NCBI GenBank assembly: GCA_921293015.1
Contig: OV121084.1
Coordinates: 19,100,960-19,164,959, forward strand
Direction of reading: 5' to 3'
Origin: Phorcus lineatus
Lineage: Eukaryota; Mollusca; Gastropoda; Trochida; Trochidae
DNA length: 64,000 nt
Positions 11,729 to 23,900 of this stretch are shown here, one piece after another. The position numbers and the translations under genes were made by a program. The stretch's first letter is position 1, and every line of letters starts with the position of its first letter. Below the pieces are notes generated by a model. It worked only from the letters and a program-made list of their open reading frames with translations. It made no database searches and was not told the origin of the DNA.

Positions 11729-12572
11729 ATATGTACATGTATATCATCGCATCGGCAATACACTAATAAAGTGTATACTTCTATAAAGTGTATGCAAACG
11801 TGAAATAAAAGTTTATATTATTTTCAGATAAACTTAAGAATGAATTGTAATTTCCTGTTTTTATTTAACGTATACATCAATTAAGATTTTTTAATTGTAG
11901 TCCTGCAAAAAATTGCAAATGAGTTTCCGTTAAATTCAAATGTATCTAGATTTATGATGTCAGGTTATTCTATATCTATACAACGTCTGACAGTTTTGAC
12001 ACAAGTTTATAAGAAGACTTCTCTCTGAATGAACCCCCGAAGCACAGAAACTTTCATTAGAGTCAAATATGCAAATTTCAGTGAAAAACACGAAAATGCG
12101 TGATTCAGGGTTGCTTGGTTCAACATCCGGGTAACTTGTTCAACCATTCACTTCAAACCATCACTTTGATTGTCAATTCAGTGATATTTATTTGAACCTC
12201 GTAACGACAAAGGACATTTGTATTTTCATTTAATGGAAAGGCGTGGTTATGACAAATTATTACATGCCCAACAATTACCATTAGCTCGGAGCGACGCCAT
12301 ATAGCAAACATTCGCTGCCGAAATGAGTTTGCCGAAACACTTAGTTTTGAAAGGACAACGCTCAATAATTATAGTTCATTATAACATTTGTTGTGGTGCT
12401 CCAAAGAATACCAGAATATTAGACTATTCTCAAAACTAGAATTAAAAAAGGTGCCAAATTTCTTTTTAACATTTAAGTGTTAAAATCGAAGAAATAGGCC
12501 CTTCGGATTGAAGATTTGAGTAAACAGAGTCAACGAGATGGAGATATTGATGGTTTAAGCAAATGCCCTTTG

Positions 12573-12666
12573 GCGGAGTCGACAGAGTGGAAATTGCATT
12601 GCGAACTTGTCAGCTGTAATCGAGCTATAAGGAATACAGTTTTAAATTAAAAGAGGTTCGAATCCC
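12573..12666 (+). repeat. Possible tRNA-derived SINE fragment
   Basis: A perfect B-box-like GGTTCGAATCCC (12655-12666) is preceded by an A-box-like TGGCGGAGTCGA near 12574, about 80 bp upstream. That is wider than in a standard tRNA. The T-stem pairs poorly. A degenerate SINE head is possible, and a chance B-box is nearly as likely. Confidence 0.25.
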
Positions 12667-13489
12667 TAGCGGGGAGACTTTTAATCTGTGACCCTTCTTT
12701 TCAGCGTTTTTTCTTGATTCAATTTTCTAAAGAACGTTTAGATGTATATCAAGGACAATAGTGAATTGAAATGTTGAAGCGATATATTTCCTCCTTCGAT
12801 TTAAAGGGAATGCGTAATCCTTAATCCATTCGATGGTATTTGTGCATCTCTTATGCATTAAGGAGAATTTTCGTACGTGATATGCTTGCATTTAAAAAAA
12901 TATAGAATTTCAATCATCTAGTAAGAAACATGTGATTTAAGTGCAAAATTATATAAAATTTGCTTTTCGAAACTTGAAATTAAGAAGAACATAATATATT
13001 TAATTGTATACTTGATTTTACTTAACATTGAATATTCAATAACAATTTCATCATTAACATCAAATAATAAATATTGCTTATATTGTTCTTCAATATTCTC
13101 AACTACAATATTACCTGATTCCCAATCCGTTTCCGTTGTTATCTTGTGATTTTTTTTACATTAATCAGCGTAATTTGATTTCTCTAACTGTCCATCCTGT
13201 TATCAACAACAACGTCCCTGTGCGGAGGTTTCATTCATCTCTAATCGACTTCACACCTAGCACTGCACGGAGCTCGAGCGAGACATTCCCGTATTTGGAA
13301 GGTCGACCTAACGAGAATAATTTGGGTGAAAGACCGTTGAAGCGTAGCTACTAATTGGTTGAGCATTTTACTGATCAAGCTTTAACAAGTTGTTTAATGT
13401 TTTTTAAAGTTAATTATGTTTTATTTGCTGAAGCAAATGTCATGTGAGGAAAGAATGAACATGTAACTGCCCACGGATCGTTGCACGGA

Positions 13490-13499
13490 CGCCATCTTG
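13490..13499 (-). promoter_or_regulatory. YY1-like site
   Basis: CGCCATCTTG, the complement of CAAGATGGCG, matches the extended YY1/Pho consensus. Nothing else nearby marks a promoter. Confidence 0.3.
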
Positions 13500-13930
13500 T
13501 ATTTCAAAAAAAATTCTCAGACAAGGGGATTGATTGTGTCCACTTTTATTAGTTATCATTTTGATTTTTCTATGATGTTATTACAGAATGGATTATCAGA
13601 CTTACTTTTTATTAATTATAGTTGACGCATTTTAAAGAAGGTTTTAAGTTCTTAATTTCAGTTTTTATCAAATGATTTGGGTTTTTTTTAAACAAAATGA
13701 ATGTCTTTTGCTTAAAATGTTATTTGTAAGAAATTTATACTTATCTTTGAGGTAGGTTTGTTTTGAAATTTTGGGTTACTTTTCTCTGAAATATTTATTT
13801 CAGGGACTTAATGTTTATGCAAAAGTTTAACAACGCAAATACCTAACGTCACCGTAACTGTTCACTTTAATATCGTTATATAGACCAAAATAATTTTTTA
13901 CGAAATCAAAACTAATGACAACCACAAGTA

Positions 13931-13956
13931 GGTATAAATAAGGCCTTATTTATACC
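13931..13956. repeat. Perfect 26-bp palindrome
   Basis: GGTATAAATAAGG is followed at once by its exact reverse complement, with no spacer. Allowing one mismatch the symmetry extends to about 13927-13960. It could form a cruciform or bind a dimeric factor. A perfect symmetry of this length is uncommon by chance outside simple repeats. Confidence 0.95.
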
Positions 13957-14234
13957 GACTACCACGACCTTTAACAGACTGAACTTACAAATAGTAAACT
14001 TCAGGGAAGTATGCCATTTTTCTTATCAATCACTTCTTGGATTCATCGAGAACATTCTTAGACAACTTACCTCGGCATTATGACTTTCACAAATAACAAT
14101 AGTTTCAAAGTCCTCATTTTCAAGCATCTAACAGCACTTGACAAAACTCACACCATACCTGATCCTCTAGCAATGGAATGCATGTAGGAGTTTAACCCTT
14201 GTACTACCAAATATTGACAGAGAGTTCGTTTGTA

Positions 14235-14505
14235 ACCTTGCCTAGGTTTAGGAAGTCGTAACGATTTGTCGTATAACGATAAATCACATGTGCGTTGACC
14301 AAACTCTTCTTTTGAGGCATTAACCCTCTGACTGTCTTCCGGCAAAATGTTGTCCACGAGGTACTTAGTTTAGCGTTCGGTGGGTTAAGAAGTCACGATG
14401 ATTAGTTGTAAATATATAAATCATAAATTCGTTGACCGAGCTCTTCAGGATCCTTTGTGTTTCTGGATAAGAGTTGTGGATTGATCATAAAATCACGAAG
14501 AGACG
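14235..14505 (+). repeat. Diverged tandem duplication, about 137-bp unit
   Basis: The first copy carries GGAAGTCGTAACGAT, AACGATAAATCA, GTTGACCAAACTCTTC and a TCTTCCGG region. The second carries AGAAGTCACGATGAT, TATATAAATCAT, GTTGACCGAGCTCTTC and TTTCTGGATAAG at a constant offset of about 137 bp. Order and spacing are kept while bases have drifted, so this is an old duplication. The 69-codon minus-strand frame over the first copy is not kept in the second. Confidence 0.7.
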
Positions 14506-14883
14506 GGAGAACAAAGCTGTTTGAAGAGTACTCAATTATTCTTGGCTACATTTTATTGCCTATTTCGAATCGCAGTCCGATGTAAGTGTTCTCTGATTAT
14601 AGTAAGTACTTGTCTTTACAGGTCATCGTGATAGGTTAGACGTTGAATAGGTTCCAATTGGTCTTTTTAAGACATTAGCTTTAAACACGTTTGTCAAAAT
14701 TGAGCGAAATTCCCATTTTAGAAATACAATCCCAGGAGTAGATGATAGTTAATTTTAATCATATTTTAGATAATAAACTTCTTTAATTTCATAAACTTTG
14801 TTTATAGTCTATATCCAAACCTCTTCATTTGGACTATATGTCAAATTGTATCAATGACATATAAAATGGTAAAATATCTATTT

Positions 14884-14925
14884 CAAACCTTTACCAGGGA
14901 CAACAACTACCTGGTAAAGTTTGCC
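14884..14925. repeat. Inverted repeat hairpin
   Basis: TTTACCAGG pairs with CCTGGTAAA around an 11-12-base loop, and the stem continues through CAAAC/GTTTG with a single bulged C, giving about 14 pairs. It is too short for a typical miRNA precursor. It may be a transposon footprint or chance. Confidence 0.7.
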
Positions 14926-16515
14926 ATATGACTTTTACAGAACGAACGTGAATGTTTGCATAACCCGCGAAAGAGATACGGTTATATACAAATTCATCCC
15001 AATTTCGTATGTCTTATGAACTTTTATCTTTATTACCCCTTGAATCATGGATACAAAGGCAAGAAATTGTCCTCCTTATTTTGCGGCATCTACATATTTA
15101 TAACAAATTCAAAGACGACTTATGAAAGGAACACGTACAAACAAAATAATTTTTTGCAAGTTCGTTACACAAAGACTTTCACATATCCTTTTTATCAAAG
15201 TTGGTGAGTTTCACCAGTGGTTATTAAGTCAGTTGTGACATGCCTTCATTCTGCTGAATCATCGTATCAAACATGTACATATCATAGTCGGTGGACGCAA
15301 GATAGTCTTATTTGACTTTCATGAAGAGACGCAAAGTATAGCTTCCGTAACAAACGTTTCGACTACAAAGAGTTCATACAATACATCATTAATACAACAA
15401 TAACATTACACTCTGTTGCGCTCTAAGAGTACCCCCAAGGGAACCTCTCTGTATGCAACATTCAAACCATGCATACCAAATCATCTTCGCTAAATAAGAA
15501 AACAGACAAAACAAACACCTCAGTTCAATAACTTTTCTTAAAAATACAATTGAACCTGGGTCCATGAAGTGAATAAGTGAAATTAATACCACTTCACTAA
15601 TTAATAATTAATTCAATTTGACACCGCCTACTCGAAATATCGTATCTCGTTATCTATGCACGTGTGATGGTTTCGGCTCTGAATGGTCCGAAGTTACGTA
15701 GAATACCCTGTTGGTCCTCGTACACCTAAACTCCAGGCCTTATGTATGCTGTTATCAACGCGGGACGTCTCTTCAACCACTTTTTTTAAATTTCTGAAAC
15801 GCTTTATTAATATTTCAAAGAAATGTGATAGCCCATGGAAGGAAACCTTGGGTTTTAATTGCTCGGCGTTGATTACGTTCTGGATGGTTTGCCATCATGA
15901 ATAAAGGGTATTATTTAAGAGTATTGATCGCACTCCGCCCAAGAAAGGGAAAGAGACGTAAACCCACTACATTGTTGAGTTATTTTGTTATGAAGTGTTT
16001 TAGTTCATCACATTTACAATAGAGTTTCAAGACCCCGTTTCATAAATGGGTTTATTAGCGTTTAACGTGTTTGGATATTGATAAAGCTGGCGCAATGAAG
16101 TCGGGATAATAAGACATTGAGCGTGTATCATCAGCAATCGCCATTGATTTCTCCTCTCAACTTTGTATTAGCTTTACTTTATAAACTTATCATATTACAC
16201 CGTTGCATAATTAAACGCTGTTTAAAATAGCAGTGATAGAATATTTTTCTTTATTCAGCTTCATGGTTGAGCAAGAATTTGTTGATGTATTCTTAAGTAA
16301 GAGCCCAGTTCTCTTCTTATTAAAACCTTGACTTAAGAAAAATACTGATAATTAATTATAACATGTCTATGTTAACTCATCAGCGCCTACACGGCATCTG
16401 TTTCACTCAAATAGGGTAAAAGTAAAAAAGTACAATGTTGCAAGCAATAAGAAGTACTGTTTTATCGACACACAAAATTTTCAAGTACGTAACGTGTGGA
16501 TGAAAACACTTTCAG
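14926..16515. other. AT-rich noncoding DNA
   Basis: No recognisable gene or repeat. The frames at 14956-15207 (plus), 15389-15592 (minus) and 15683-15904 (plus) are short, lack family resemblance and lie without promoter or splice context. Confidence 0.5.
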
Positions 16516-16519
16516 TTTC

Positions 16520-17320
16520 CGTTTGATAAATGTAGAGAGAGAACATGCCCTGATTACTAGATAAAAGGTTGAAGTCGAAATGGGTGATCGAAAATAGGAC
16601 AGCAGCGCGCGCAAATGACTCAGGCGTAATGTTATGCGACAAAACGACAAATATAGGTTGGTTGGTGGTATTTAGTTGGTCATTTGACTAATAAACATGT
16701 CAAAGGGACGCAAGATTTTGACTTCTCAACATTTATATGGACTAATTTTTTTATTACGATTGAAAAGAAGAAAATAATATTGTCATTTTATTGATAAAAG
16801 TGTATCTATAGAGAGGCAATTTTAAAACTCAAGACATATGATATTTTGGCTATTATTTGAGCAACATAAAACATTTATGAAAAGTGAGTGGTTTTTTATG
16901 GGACACAGAGTATGTTGTTGGAGTCGAATATGTTAACCTTTATAGATGGTATCATTTGATCGAGAAGTAGTGATTTTTTACAAAAATCGTGATCCTATAG
17001 CTTATCACGTAAGTAGATAGATAATAAACAGGTTTAGAATCGCGATGTGTTATTGAAACTGGACACGGACGCGCGTCAATGACTCAAACGTAATTTTGAA
17101 AAATTATTTACACCAGAAACAAAGAAAAACATGGGTTGGTGGTGTTTCGTTGTTCTTTTAACTAATATACATGTAAATGTACACAGAAAATAGACTTTTT
17201 AACATTCAAAGTGCCGTTTTCCGATTAAAATTGAATACATCTTAAGTTTTGGGAGGCGTTTTTAACTCATGGCATATGTTGTTTTTCCTTTTCTTTTAAG
17301 CATAAACATAATTTGTGTCA
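16520..17320 (+). repeat. Diverged direct duplication around AP-1-like sites
   Basis: Two copies, about 16520-16880 and 16950-17320, are offset by about 464 bp. Shared landmarks in order are a TAGATA patch, a GCGCG patch, AATGACTCA, CGTAAT, GTTGGTGGT, AACTAATA/GACTAATA with ACATGT, a GGATTTGA-like middle, GAGGC before AATTTTAA/GTTTTTAA, CTCA-GCATATG or CTCAAGACATATG, and GCATAAAC/GCAACATAAAA. The bZIP word TGACTCA is kept in both (16616-16622 and 17080-17086) together with the flanking CGCG. The frames overlapping it are not conserved between copies. Confidence 0.72.
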
Positions 17321-17941
17321 CTTAAGAGAACTGACAGAATAACATATGTAAAATAACATTTTAACGAAAATATGATCAAATTCAAAACATAACTTTAACT
17401 GTCATATTACATCAATATTTTTAGAACCACGTTATCTCTTTATAAACATTTTCATTCAGCTATTCTTGATTTCAGACACTGTGTTATCCCTTTCATGCGA
17501 GTTTATTCTCCTGCAATCATTCCAACTAGTTGGGTGTTCACTTACCACAAATACAATCATTGATTTTAGCTTTTTTCATGCATGTGATTACATACCACGA
17601 CTTTACGTTTATTTTGTACGCATTTCTAGACCACCAGACATTTTCAGAAATGACCCGAAACATCGATATTGTCCAACGCTTATTGCTAATGTTACTTCCT
17701 CCTTAGTTCGGAAGGGGAGGTAACCGGAGACGCCCGTATGGCGTTCTGCTAATGATAAAATCGACGAAGCGGAAGCATTGCATTCAAAGAACAAGTTGGC
17801 TGAAAGTATGGTGTACACCTTTATTTTGAGGTATGTTAAATGTTAGAAGCAAAAATTATGTTATTATCATCATTTATCAATCATCTGTTAATATAATTTT
17901 ATTCGAAATCGAATTGAACAAATCGAATTATAAAAACTTTT

Positions 17942-17990
17942 TGAAAACAAATTGAAAAATCAAATTTTAAAAGATTCAAATTTGTTTTCA
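17942..17990. repeat. Inverted repeat hairpin
   Basis: TGAAAACAAATTGAA (17942-17956) pairs with TTCAAATTTGTTTTCA (17975-17990) with one bulged base, around an 18-base AT-rich loop. It may be a remnant of a small inverted-repeat element. Confidence 0.75.
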
Positions 17991-18008
17991 GGTATAAAAG
18001 GCAATTAC

Positions 18009-18076
18009 TTTGTAATGTACTATTAATGTGTAAGTCTTTTAATTTGTAAAGTACTATTAATATGTAAGTCTTACGA
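18009..18076 (+). repeat. Two-copy 34-bp tandem repeat
   Basis: TTTGTAATGTACTATTAATG and TTTGTAAAGTACTATTAATA begin adjacent 34-bp units, both continuing TGTAAGTCTT. Few substitutions separate them. Confidence 0.9.
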
Positions 18077-20043
18077 CTTTCGCTCGACATTTTACAAGGT
18101 GATTTGATATTACCTAAGTGCGTGACAAGCACATTCTTTAACACCGAGAGCACACTAGAAGATAAGTTTCAAACGAACAACTTTGATATGGACCTTTATC
18201 CCGGCTGACACACGACACATAGAAGTTAGAACGAATCTTATATAATAGTGGGTAAGAACACTTCTGTTCAATGAAGAAACTTTTAATTACATGACATGGT
18301 CGTTGATTGGAATACTCTTCCGAAAGTTATCTTCATTTTCCCAGATTAGCATGAAAGAAAAATGACAAATATAATCTGATTTTTTTTCGCAGTCATTTAA
18401 AAGAATAATGACGCTCAGAAGTTTAAGTCTTGAAGACTAAATACATATAATACAAAGTGATTTATTTTACGTGTTATTGAAGTGACATTATAGGAAGGAA
18501 GTGTTAAATTTAATTGAATGAGTTAATTTTCCTATTGTATTGGTAAATATATCCTAATAAGTTAAGAAGTACGCATGAAGAGCCCATTGTCAAATTCTTC
18601 GCTTTCTAGAATACCATAGATTAGATAAGTAACTACTACAAATACTAGTAACTATTAATACGCGACCTTTGAATCCAATCATACGGGGAACAGGCAACGA
18701 GTGAAAAATTATTTCTTGTTTCGTTTAATCGCATTAGCAGACTATGTTCCTGAGACTCCCAGACAGAACTGTCCTCTCTAGAATTAGGAGAGAATTAAAT
18801 AGAATCCACCTTAGGGAAAAAGTCCTAATCGGGCCGTTATATCCTCAGTTTCGTCAACTAAGAATTCCTTGGTAGGGTGATCCTCCATAGATGCCGATTG
18901 CTTCATAAATAAAACAGTGCTTGCAATCAAAAAATTGTCGAATTCTATCTCAGTCTCTTCGTGTCTCGCAACAAACAAGGCAAGCTTGGGAATTAATGGA
19001 CAAGAAAGCGAGTAATTTGGTAAACCCCATCAGAGGCAGTGTGGAGTTGCGAGATGTTATAGTGCTTTACTTATAATTCAGTCATATTGTGTTGAGTTGA
19101 TTAGAGGGCTGGTGATGAGGAACTTCTTCTGTAGTTTGTTAGTCAAAGTGTTTTATCATATTTTGCTGTTGGTAAAATCGAGTTCGTATTATTTTCTTCG
19201 TTTGTCATCATGTGATGTAAGTAACATGTAGTTTGCTAGACTTTTGTAATTAAGTGATGTTTTTGTGATGTGATGTTTTGTGATGTTAATAAACTAGAGT
19301 TCGCTTAATTGCAAGAGTTTCTTTTTAGTTTATGTTGTTAACCTGGAGTTTTCTATAATTGTGAAAAAAAAGTATCACTGTGTAAAATAATTAAATCATG
19401 ATTTTGCATGTTTTTTAAGATTTTTCTCATTAATTGATATTAATAAACTGAAGTTTGCTTTATTTGTCAATGTTTTGAAAATGTTTTGCTTCGTGTACAA
19501 GTTTGGTGAATCGATCCGGTTGTTAATAAAGCTTGACGCTCTCTTAGGTGATGTCATGCTATCTGGTATTTAACAAGAATTGCTGAATTATTGTTCCTGT
19601 ACTTTGATGTTTCCACCCCTTACCTAGAAAAAGATACATTTAGTCGTAGTTATGTCTGTTTGAAATAATTGGCTAGAATGTAGGTTTTCAATCTTCTCTT
19701 ACTTAATTTTCGGTTTGCGTCTGCTATCACTTTAATCTTACTTTTGATTTCATCTCAATACAAAAGCTTAGATAAGGATTTTTCATTTAGCAAGTTTCTA
19801 TTTTTACATTGATATGAAAAGGAACGACATGAATACGGCTTGGGTCTTTAGGGGAAGAAAACAACGGACCCATTGATTTTATTTAAATCAATTGTATTTA
19901 CCACATAGAAATTAAATGGAAATCTATGTAAATATATAGTCATTGTTTACGCACAGCGGGGAAACTCAATCACCACATACAATAACTAGTCAAAGTGACA
20001 GATCAAAAGACAAATATACTTTTGCCAGATATAAAATCCACAC
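18077..20043. other. AT-rich noncoding DNA
   Basis: No gene was recognised. Around 19200-19520 there are loosely repeated phrases such as AATAAACTAGAGTTCGCTT (near 19287) and AATAAACTGAAGTTTGCTT (near 19441), plus clusters of GTGATGT. These suggest an old tandem structure, though the units are too diverged to delimit. Confidence 0.45.
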
Positions 20044-20069
20044 TGACATATATGACGGTATATATGTCA
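20044..20069. repeat. 10-bp perfect inverted repeat
   Basis: TGACATATAT and ATATATGTCA flank GACGGT, a 26-bp dyad at the left edge of a GC-richer island. It may be a dimeric factor site or chance AT symmetry. Confidence 0.8.
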
Positions 20070-20079
20070 CGCCGAGTTG

Positions 20080-20480
20080 AGTAATGGTTGTTTAAACACA
20101 CCCTTGAAAGATCACTTGTAATAGGTCGCTGTTTTGTTTTTGACCGACCCCGAAATTTACATCTGTCAATCAAACGAGCTCGGAGTCACATTTTGTAATT
20201 TCAAAATACGACCCTTGCCGAGCAAGGCCATTTCGGCCTAAAAAGTTGGCGGATATTAGCACTTTTCACACTTATATCTAACGGCTCTAAAAATCAAATC
20301 AGTTTTAACAAAATGTCACTTCAGGGCGATGAAAGCATGCTATTACCAACTCGCTCGCATTTCCGTTGCGACAGGTTGCGCGTGCCGTAGTAACCTACTG
20401 CACCGGTGATAGCTTGATAACCGGATCTATTAACCGGGAATTAGGGGAGTCGCCATTTTGACCTTTAAAAAATTCCAGTA
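20080..20480. promoter_or_regulatory. GC/CpG-richer island, candidate regulatory element
   Basis: This stretch is clearly richer in GC and CpG than both flanks and has no long frame. It contains a YY1-like CGCCATTTTG (20451-20460), a near palindrome GCCGAGCAAGGCC followed by TTTCGGCC, and ACCGG words repeated near 20402, 20420 and 20433. Such islands in AT-rich deserts are often conserved enhancers or cryptic promoters. That role is inferred. Confidence 0.35.
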
Positions 20481-21439
20481 GATTTGAACGAGGTCATTTT
20501 GGAGAATAAATGCTTGCACAACGTATTTGTTTGATGTTTTCATTACAACGTTCATGAAACTAACCGGTAACGTGTGCAAGCGATCACATAAGAGCGAGCG
20601 TTATTGAACATTTATATTAGGTTTTGCTGACGAACACAATGTTGATGATTTCATAAACGCGAATTCGTCGTTGTATTCTGTAATGGAATAATTTTCAGAA
20701 AAATAAGATTTGTGATAGTCTTAGATAGTTTTGAATAATTGCCAATTGTTTTGTTTAATTTGAAGAAAAGCATGTTGCGTTTGGTCATTTGAGAAACACA
20801 AATAAGATATACTAAGTAGCCTTTTGCAGTCTTTGACTTCAGAGCTAAGTCACTCTTGGTATGCTAAGTTAAGACGGTTATTATTTTTAATAGAAGGTCT
20901 TGACTGTTCATTTCGAATCACTTTTTCCACTCTAATTTTAAGACATAAATTTTCCAAGGATAAGTGTCCAGGCTTATCTTAGACTGATCATGATATAAGT
21001 ATCCTACAGAATCATATCTTAGCGGTCACACTGAGAGTATACGCGTTTCGTAATATACGACTTTGAAAATGACCTGCAACATTTTGGACGAATCAGACCT
21101 CATTTCAAGAAGGTCAGAAGAACCCGACGGACTTTCAAGTGTTTTCCTCAGATCCAAAGAATTTCCACGAACGTTCTTTTAAACTACTTAGAAAAAGTTA
21201 TTCCGTTTTTTCTTCCATCGTCGGTTGAGTAAGAAAACAACCCTCAAAACAACAATTGAAGATCACGCCAGCATTCGCCAAATACCCACACTCGATCTTC
21301 CAATAAAAATAATCGAGTCGATAAGGACATGGAAATGTTTGGACCGTATCAATTTGAAGGCGCCTGTTTCTAGATACGGAGGGGAGGGAAGCGATCGGAC
21401 ACATTTGCATATTTAATAACTGATTACAAGCATTGAGCT

Positions 21440-21600
21440 AAATTTCGGGCCGGTCACGTCAGATAAGTATCATGGTTTGATGGGACTGTTCCCATACCAA
21501 TCAGACCCTCAACAACAGGGCATCGAACCCAGACCCTCCCCTTGATCGAGATAATTACACAATCCCGCCATGCTACATGCCCACTTCTGGCCTTTGGCGT
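21440..21600 (-). mobile_element. Probable tRNA-derived SINE fragment
   Basis: Read on the minus strand, an A-box-like TAGCATGGCGGGA is followed about 40-45 bases later by a B-box GGTTCGATGCC (complement of CGAACCC region, near 21525-21535). The T-arm folds with four of five pairs around TTCGATG. The sequence continues into a GGGTCTGATTGGTATGGG tail-like body. Two polymerase III boxes at near-tRNA spacing, with a degenerate anticodon arm, point to a SINE head rather than a working tRNA. The 3' end and target duplication are not clear, so the limits are approximate. Confidence 0.45.
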
Positions 21601-21870
21601 CTGAGGTCGATTATCATTGCGTGCAGCCACTTCGGACGTCGTCGCCATTTTGGCGGAGCGATCGAGAAATGGGAAGATCGTCACTTTGCGTTATGCGCCG
21701 TTGACGCAATTAAAGCCTGGGTATGGTTTAACTATCAGTTTCCACCTTGCTTCGTTAGTTGGCTTTATGTCACAGTTGACGCGATAAGGAGCGAGGTGAT
21801 AGAAGCCTAACGTTTTGTCTCTGCGTGATCTGAACGCCGTAATGGCGGCATAACGAGCTGGCTATCCACC
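21600..21870. promoter_or_regulatory. CpG-rich patch with YY1-like site
   Basis: CpG-dense sequence includes CGCCATTTTGGCG (21643 on), which is both a YY1-like word and a short dyad. The motif GTTGACGC occurs twice (near 21701 and 21775). A 77-codon plus frame crosses it (21577-21810) but has no recognisable domain. Confidence 0.3.
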
Positions 21871-22980
21871 CGCTGATAACCCATGACTTAGTCGATTTCA
21901 CTTTAACAGGTTGCCCCTAGTGATTTAACACATTCTTTTTTTTTTAATTCTTGTATAAATATATAAAATTGGTTTTAGTTTGAACATGACTAACAAAGTT
22001 CAGTTTATAACGCTAAATCATGCAATCATATATCCTTATTCAATATCAAGAAAACGTGTTCCTTTTACATGTTGTTCACTCACAAACCCATTTTCCCAAA
22101 AAGAACGGTTCTTTAAAATAAATGTAGTAAACAATCATTATTAAAATGGTTTAAAAACTGAAGTTTTTTAATCAGGTCAGAGTATTTTGGACAATTCCTT
22201 TCATTGCGTTATACGAACAATTGTGTGATCACCTTGATTTTAAAGGGTGAGGGCAAAGTATCAGTAGAAGTGTTCACAAGTATAAATATATATATTCTTT
22301 AACCTTTAATTCTTTGAAGCGAGGTTTATTGGAAGGAACGTCGACACTGGTGAATGAAGTAGTGGAATATTCATTATATCCTTCATTTATAACCCCTTCA
22401 ACTTCAAATTGATAGTGAAAGAGTTAAAGATTTCAAGCACATTTCTGGCTCATATATCCCTTTGTTCACTTTATCAAATAAAAATAGTGACATGACTTTA
22501 TTGAACGAGATTGGAAAGACCAATTTCCTTATATTCATTGTAAGACTAGTTCGTATTTTTTTAATCGCGATGATTTTCCTGCAGAGTTTTAAGCAAACTC
22601 CCATCAAACCAATAAGAAAACATATCAAACTATTTTCCAATTATTATATTTCTGTCAATAAGACAATAAAGGGAACATTTCTTATTAAACTACAACTTCA
22701 GTATATTAAACCTTTAAAAGTTGGTTGCATAAAAGACACATTTGATGACAATCATAGCGGATTAAGGTCGGCGTCGAGGAATTGAATAGTAATTTAAGTA
22801 GCGAGATTTGACGGGAGTCGTCTTATAATTCTCTCAATAAAGGCGATACATGTGACCTTTCCTAGAGCCCGTTTTAGAGCTTACTATATTTTAAGAAAAT
22901 ATGAGAATCTAAGCTAGATAGTATTGGTTCAAGAGAGCGTCGATTCAGTTTTCAATGGTAAAAACAACATCCTAGAATCA
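21871..22980. other. AT-rich noncoding DNA
   Basis: No gene was recognised. Opposed frames at 22404-22640 (minus) and 22462-22785 (plus, 107 codons) overlap, are rich in Ile, Lys and Leu as expected from AT-rich DNA, and show no family resemblance. Confidence 0.5.
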
Positions 22981-23900
22981 CACTATCATTCGCATTATTT
23001 AACAATTAGAAAACATATTCCTATTATTATTCATCCCTTCTCCACGGCGTTGGATTAACACGTCATGTTTTGATCCGCTCATGGCGACGCTAAAAGCATT
23101 TCCTTGCCCTAGTGTGGCTGGAATCGGTCTCAGAGATATACATAAGAGCATAAAAAGCAAACTAATGGTTAAAAAGTCCGTCAAGATATTCAACGAAGGG
23201 TATGGCTTAAAAACACGATATCTAGCCGTGACAGGTAAATCCGAGTAAATTACCTCCGCGAATGCGTAGTAATACGCTAACATCGCGTTAAGCTGCGAGA
23301 GTCGGCGAGAGAGTACGAGATCTTGTATCATTGAGGTAGGTACTCGGCATTTAATCGAAGAATGTGTTTTAGCTGCAGGCCGTAATCCCACGCACGTGCA
23401 AAAGCGTCAGAATGTCGGATCCCAGACCAAGAGCCGATAACGTTTCCCGTTTAAGATGCGCCGAAGCGCGACCGCGCATCCTTTGCGCACGTTATTTGCG
23501 CAAGGCAGAACGCACTCGTTTTTAATTGCGCGGCGCTCGCTATGAATTAATGACTTTTGGAAATTACAAAAAGATTCCAGTTTGGTCTGTAAACTTCCTG
23601 ATAAACTCATCGTATGAAACGGTCAGGGATTTTCTCCTTTCTTGACGCATTACTCGGCAAAAATGCGCGGGGAAATCAGCGGAGGGTAATCCATCATTGG
23701 AAATTGAAGAGCGGCCGGAACAGGCACAGTCTCGCGAGTGAAAAAGATTCCCCGACGATAGAGTCTGTCTTGGAATATTGAAATAAGATTTTCGCTGATT
23801 TCAGAGAATACTCCGATGCCATTAATGTTGCTCTTCGTTTTAGCTTTCCTGTGACTGTTCCTTACCAAAATAGTGTATTGGACGTGATTGAAGAGGCATT
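22981..23900. promoter_or_regulatory. CpG-rich island with the window's longest frame
   Basis: This is the most CpG-dense part of the window, with runs of GCGC, TGCGC and GCGCAAG words around 23450-23560. A minus-strand frame of 130 codons (22999-23391) includes a hydrophobic segment (ILTDFLTISLLFMLLCI) that could be a membrane span. Two shorter minus frames follow (23407-23610, 23650-23868). I recognise no family. The higher GC lowers stop frequency and can explain the frames, so I favour a regulatory island over a gene. Confidence 0.3.

Noticed and set aside
22404..22785. Overlapping frames of 78 and 107 codons on opposite strands
   Set aside because: Composition follows the AT-rich DNA and neither has domain features.
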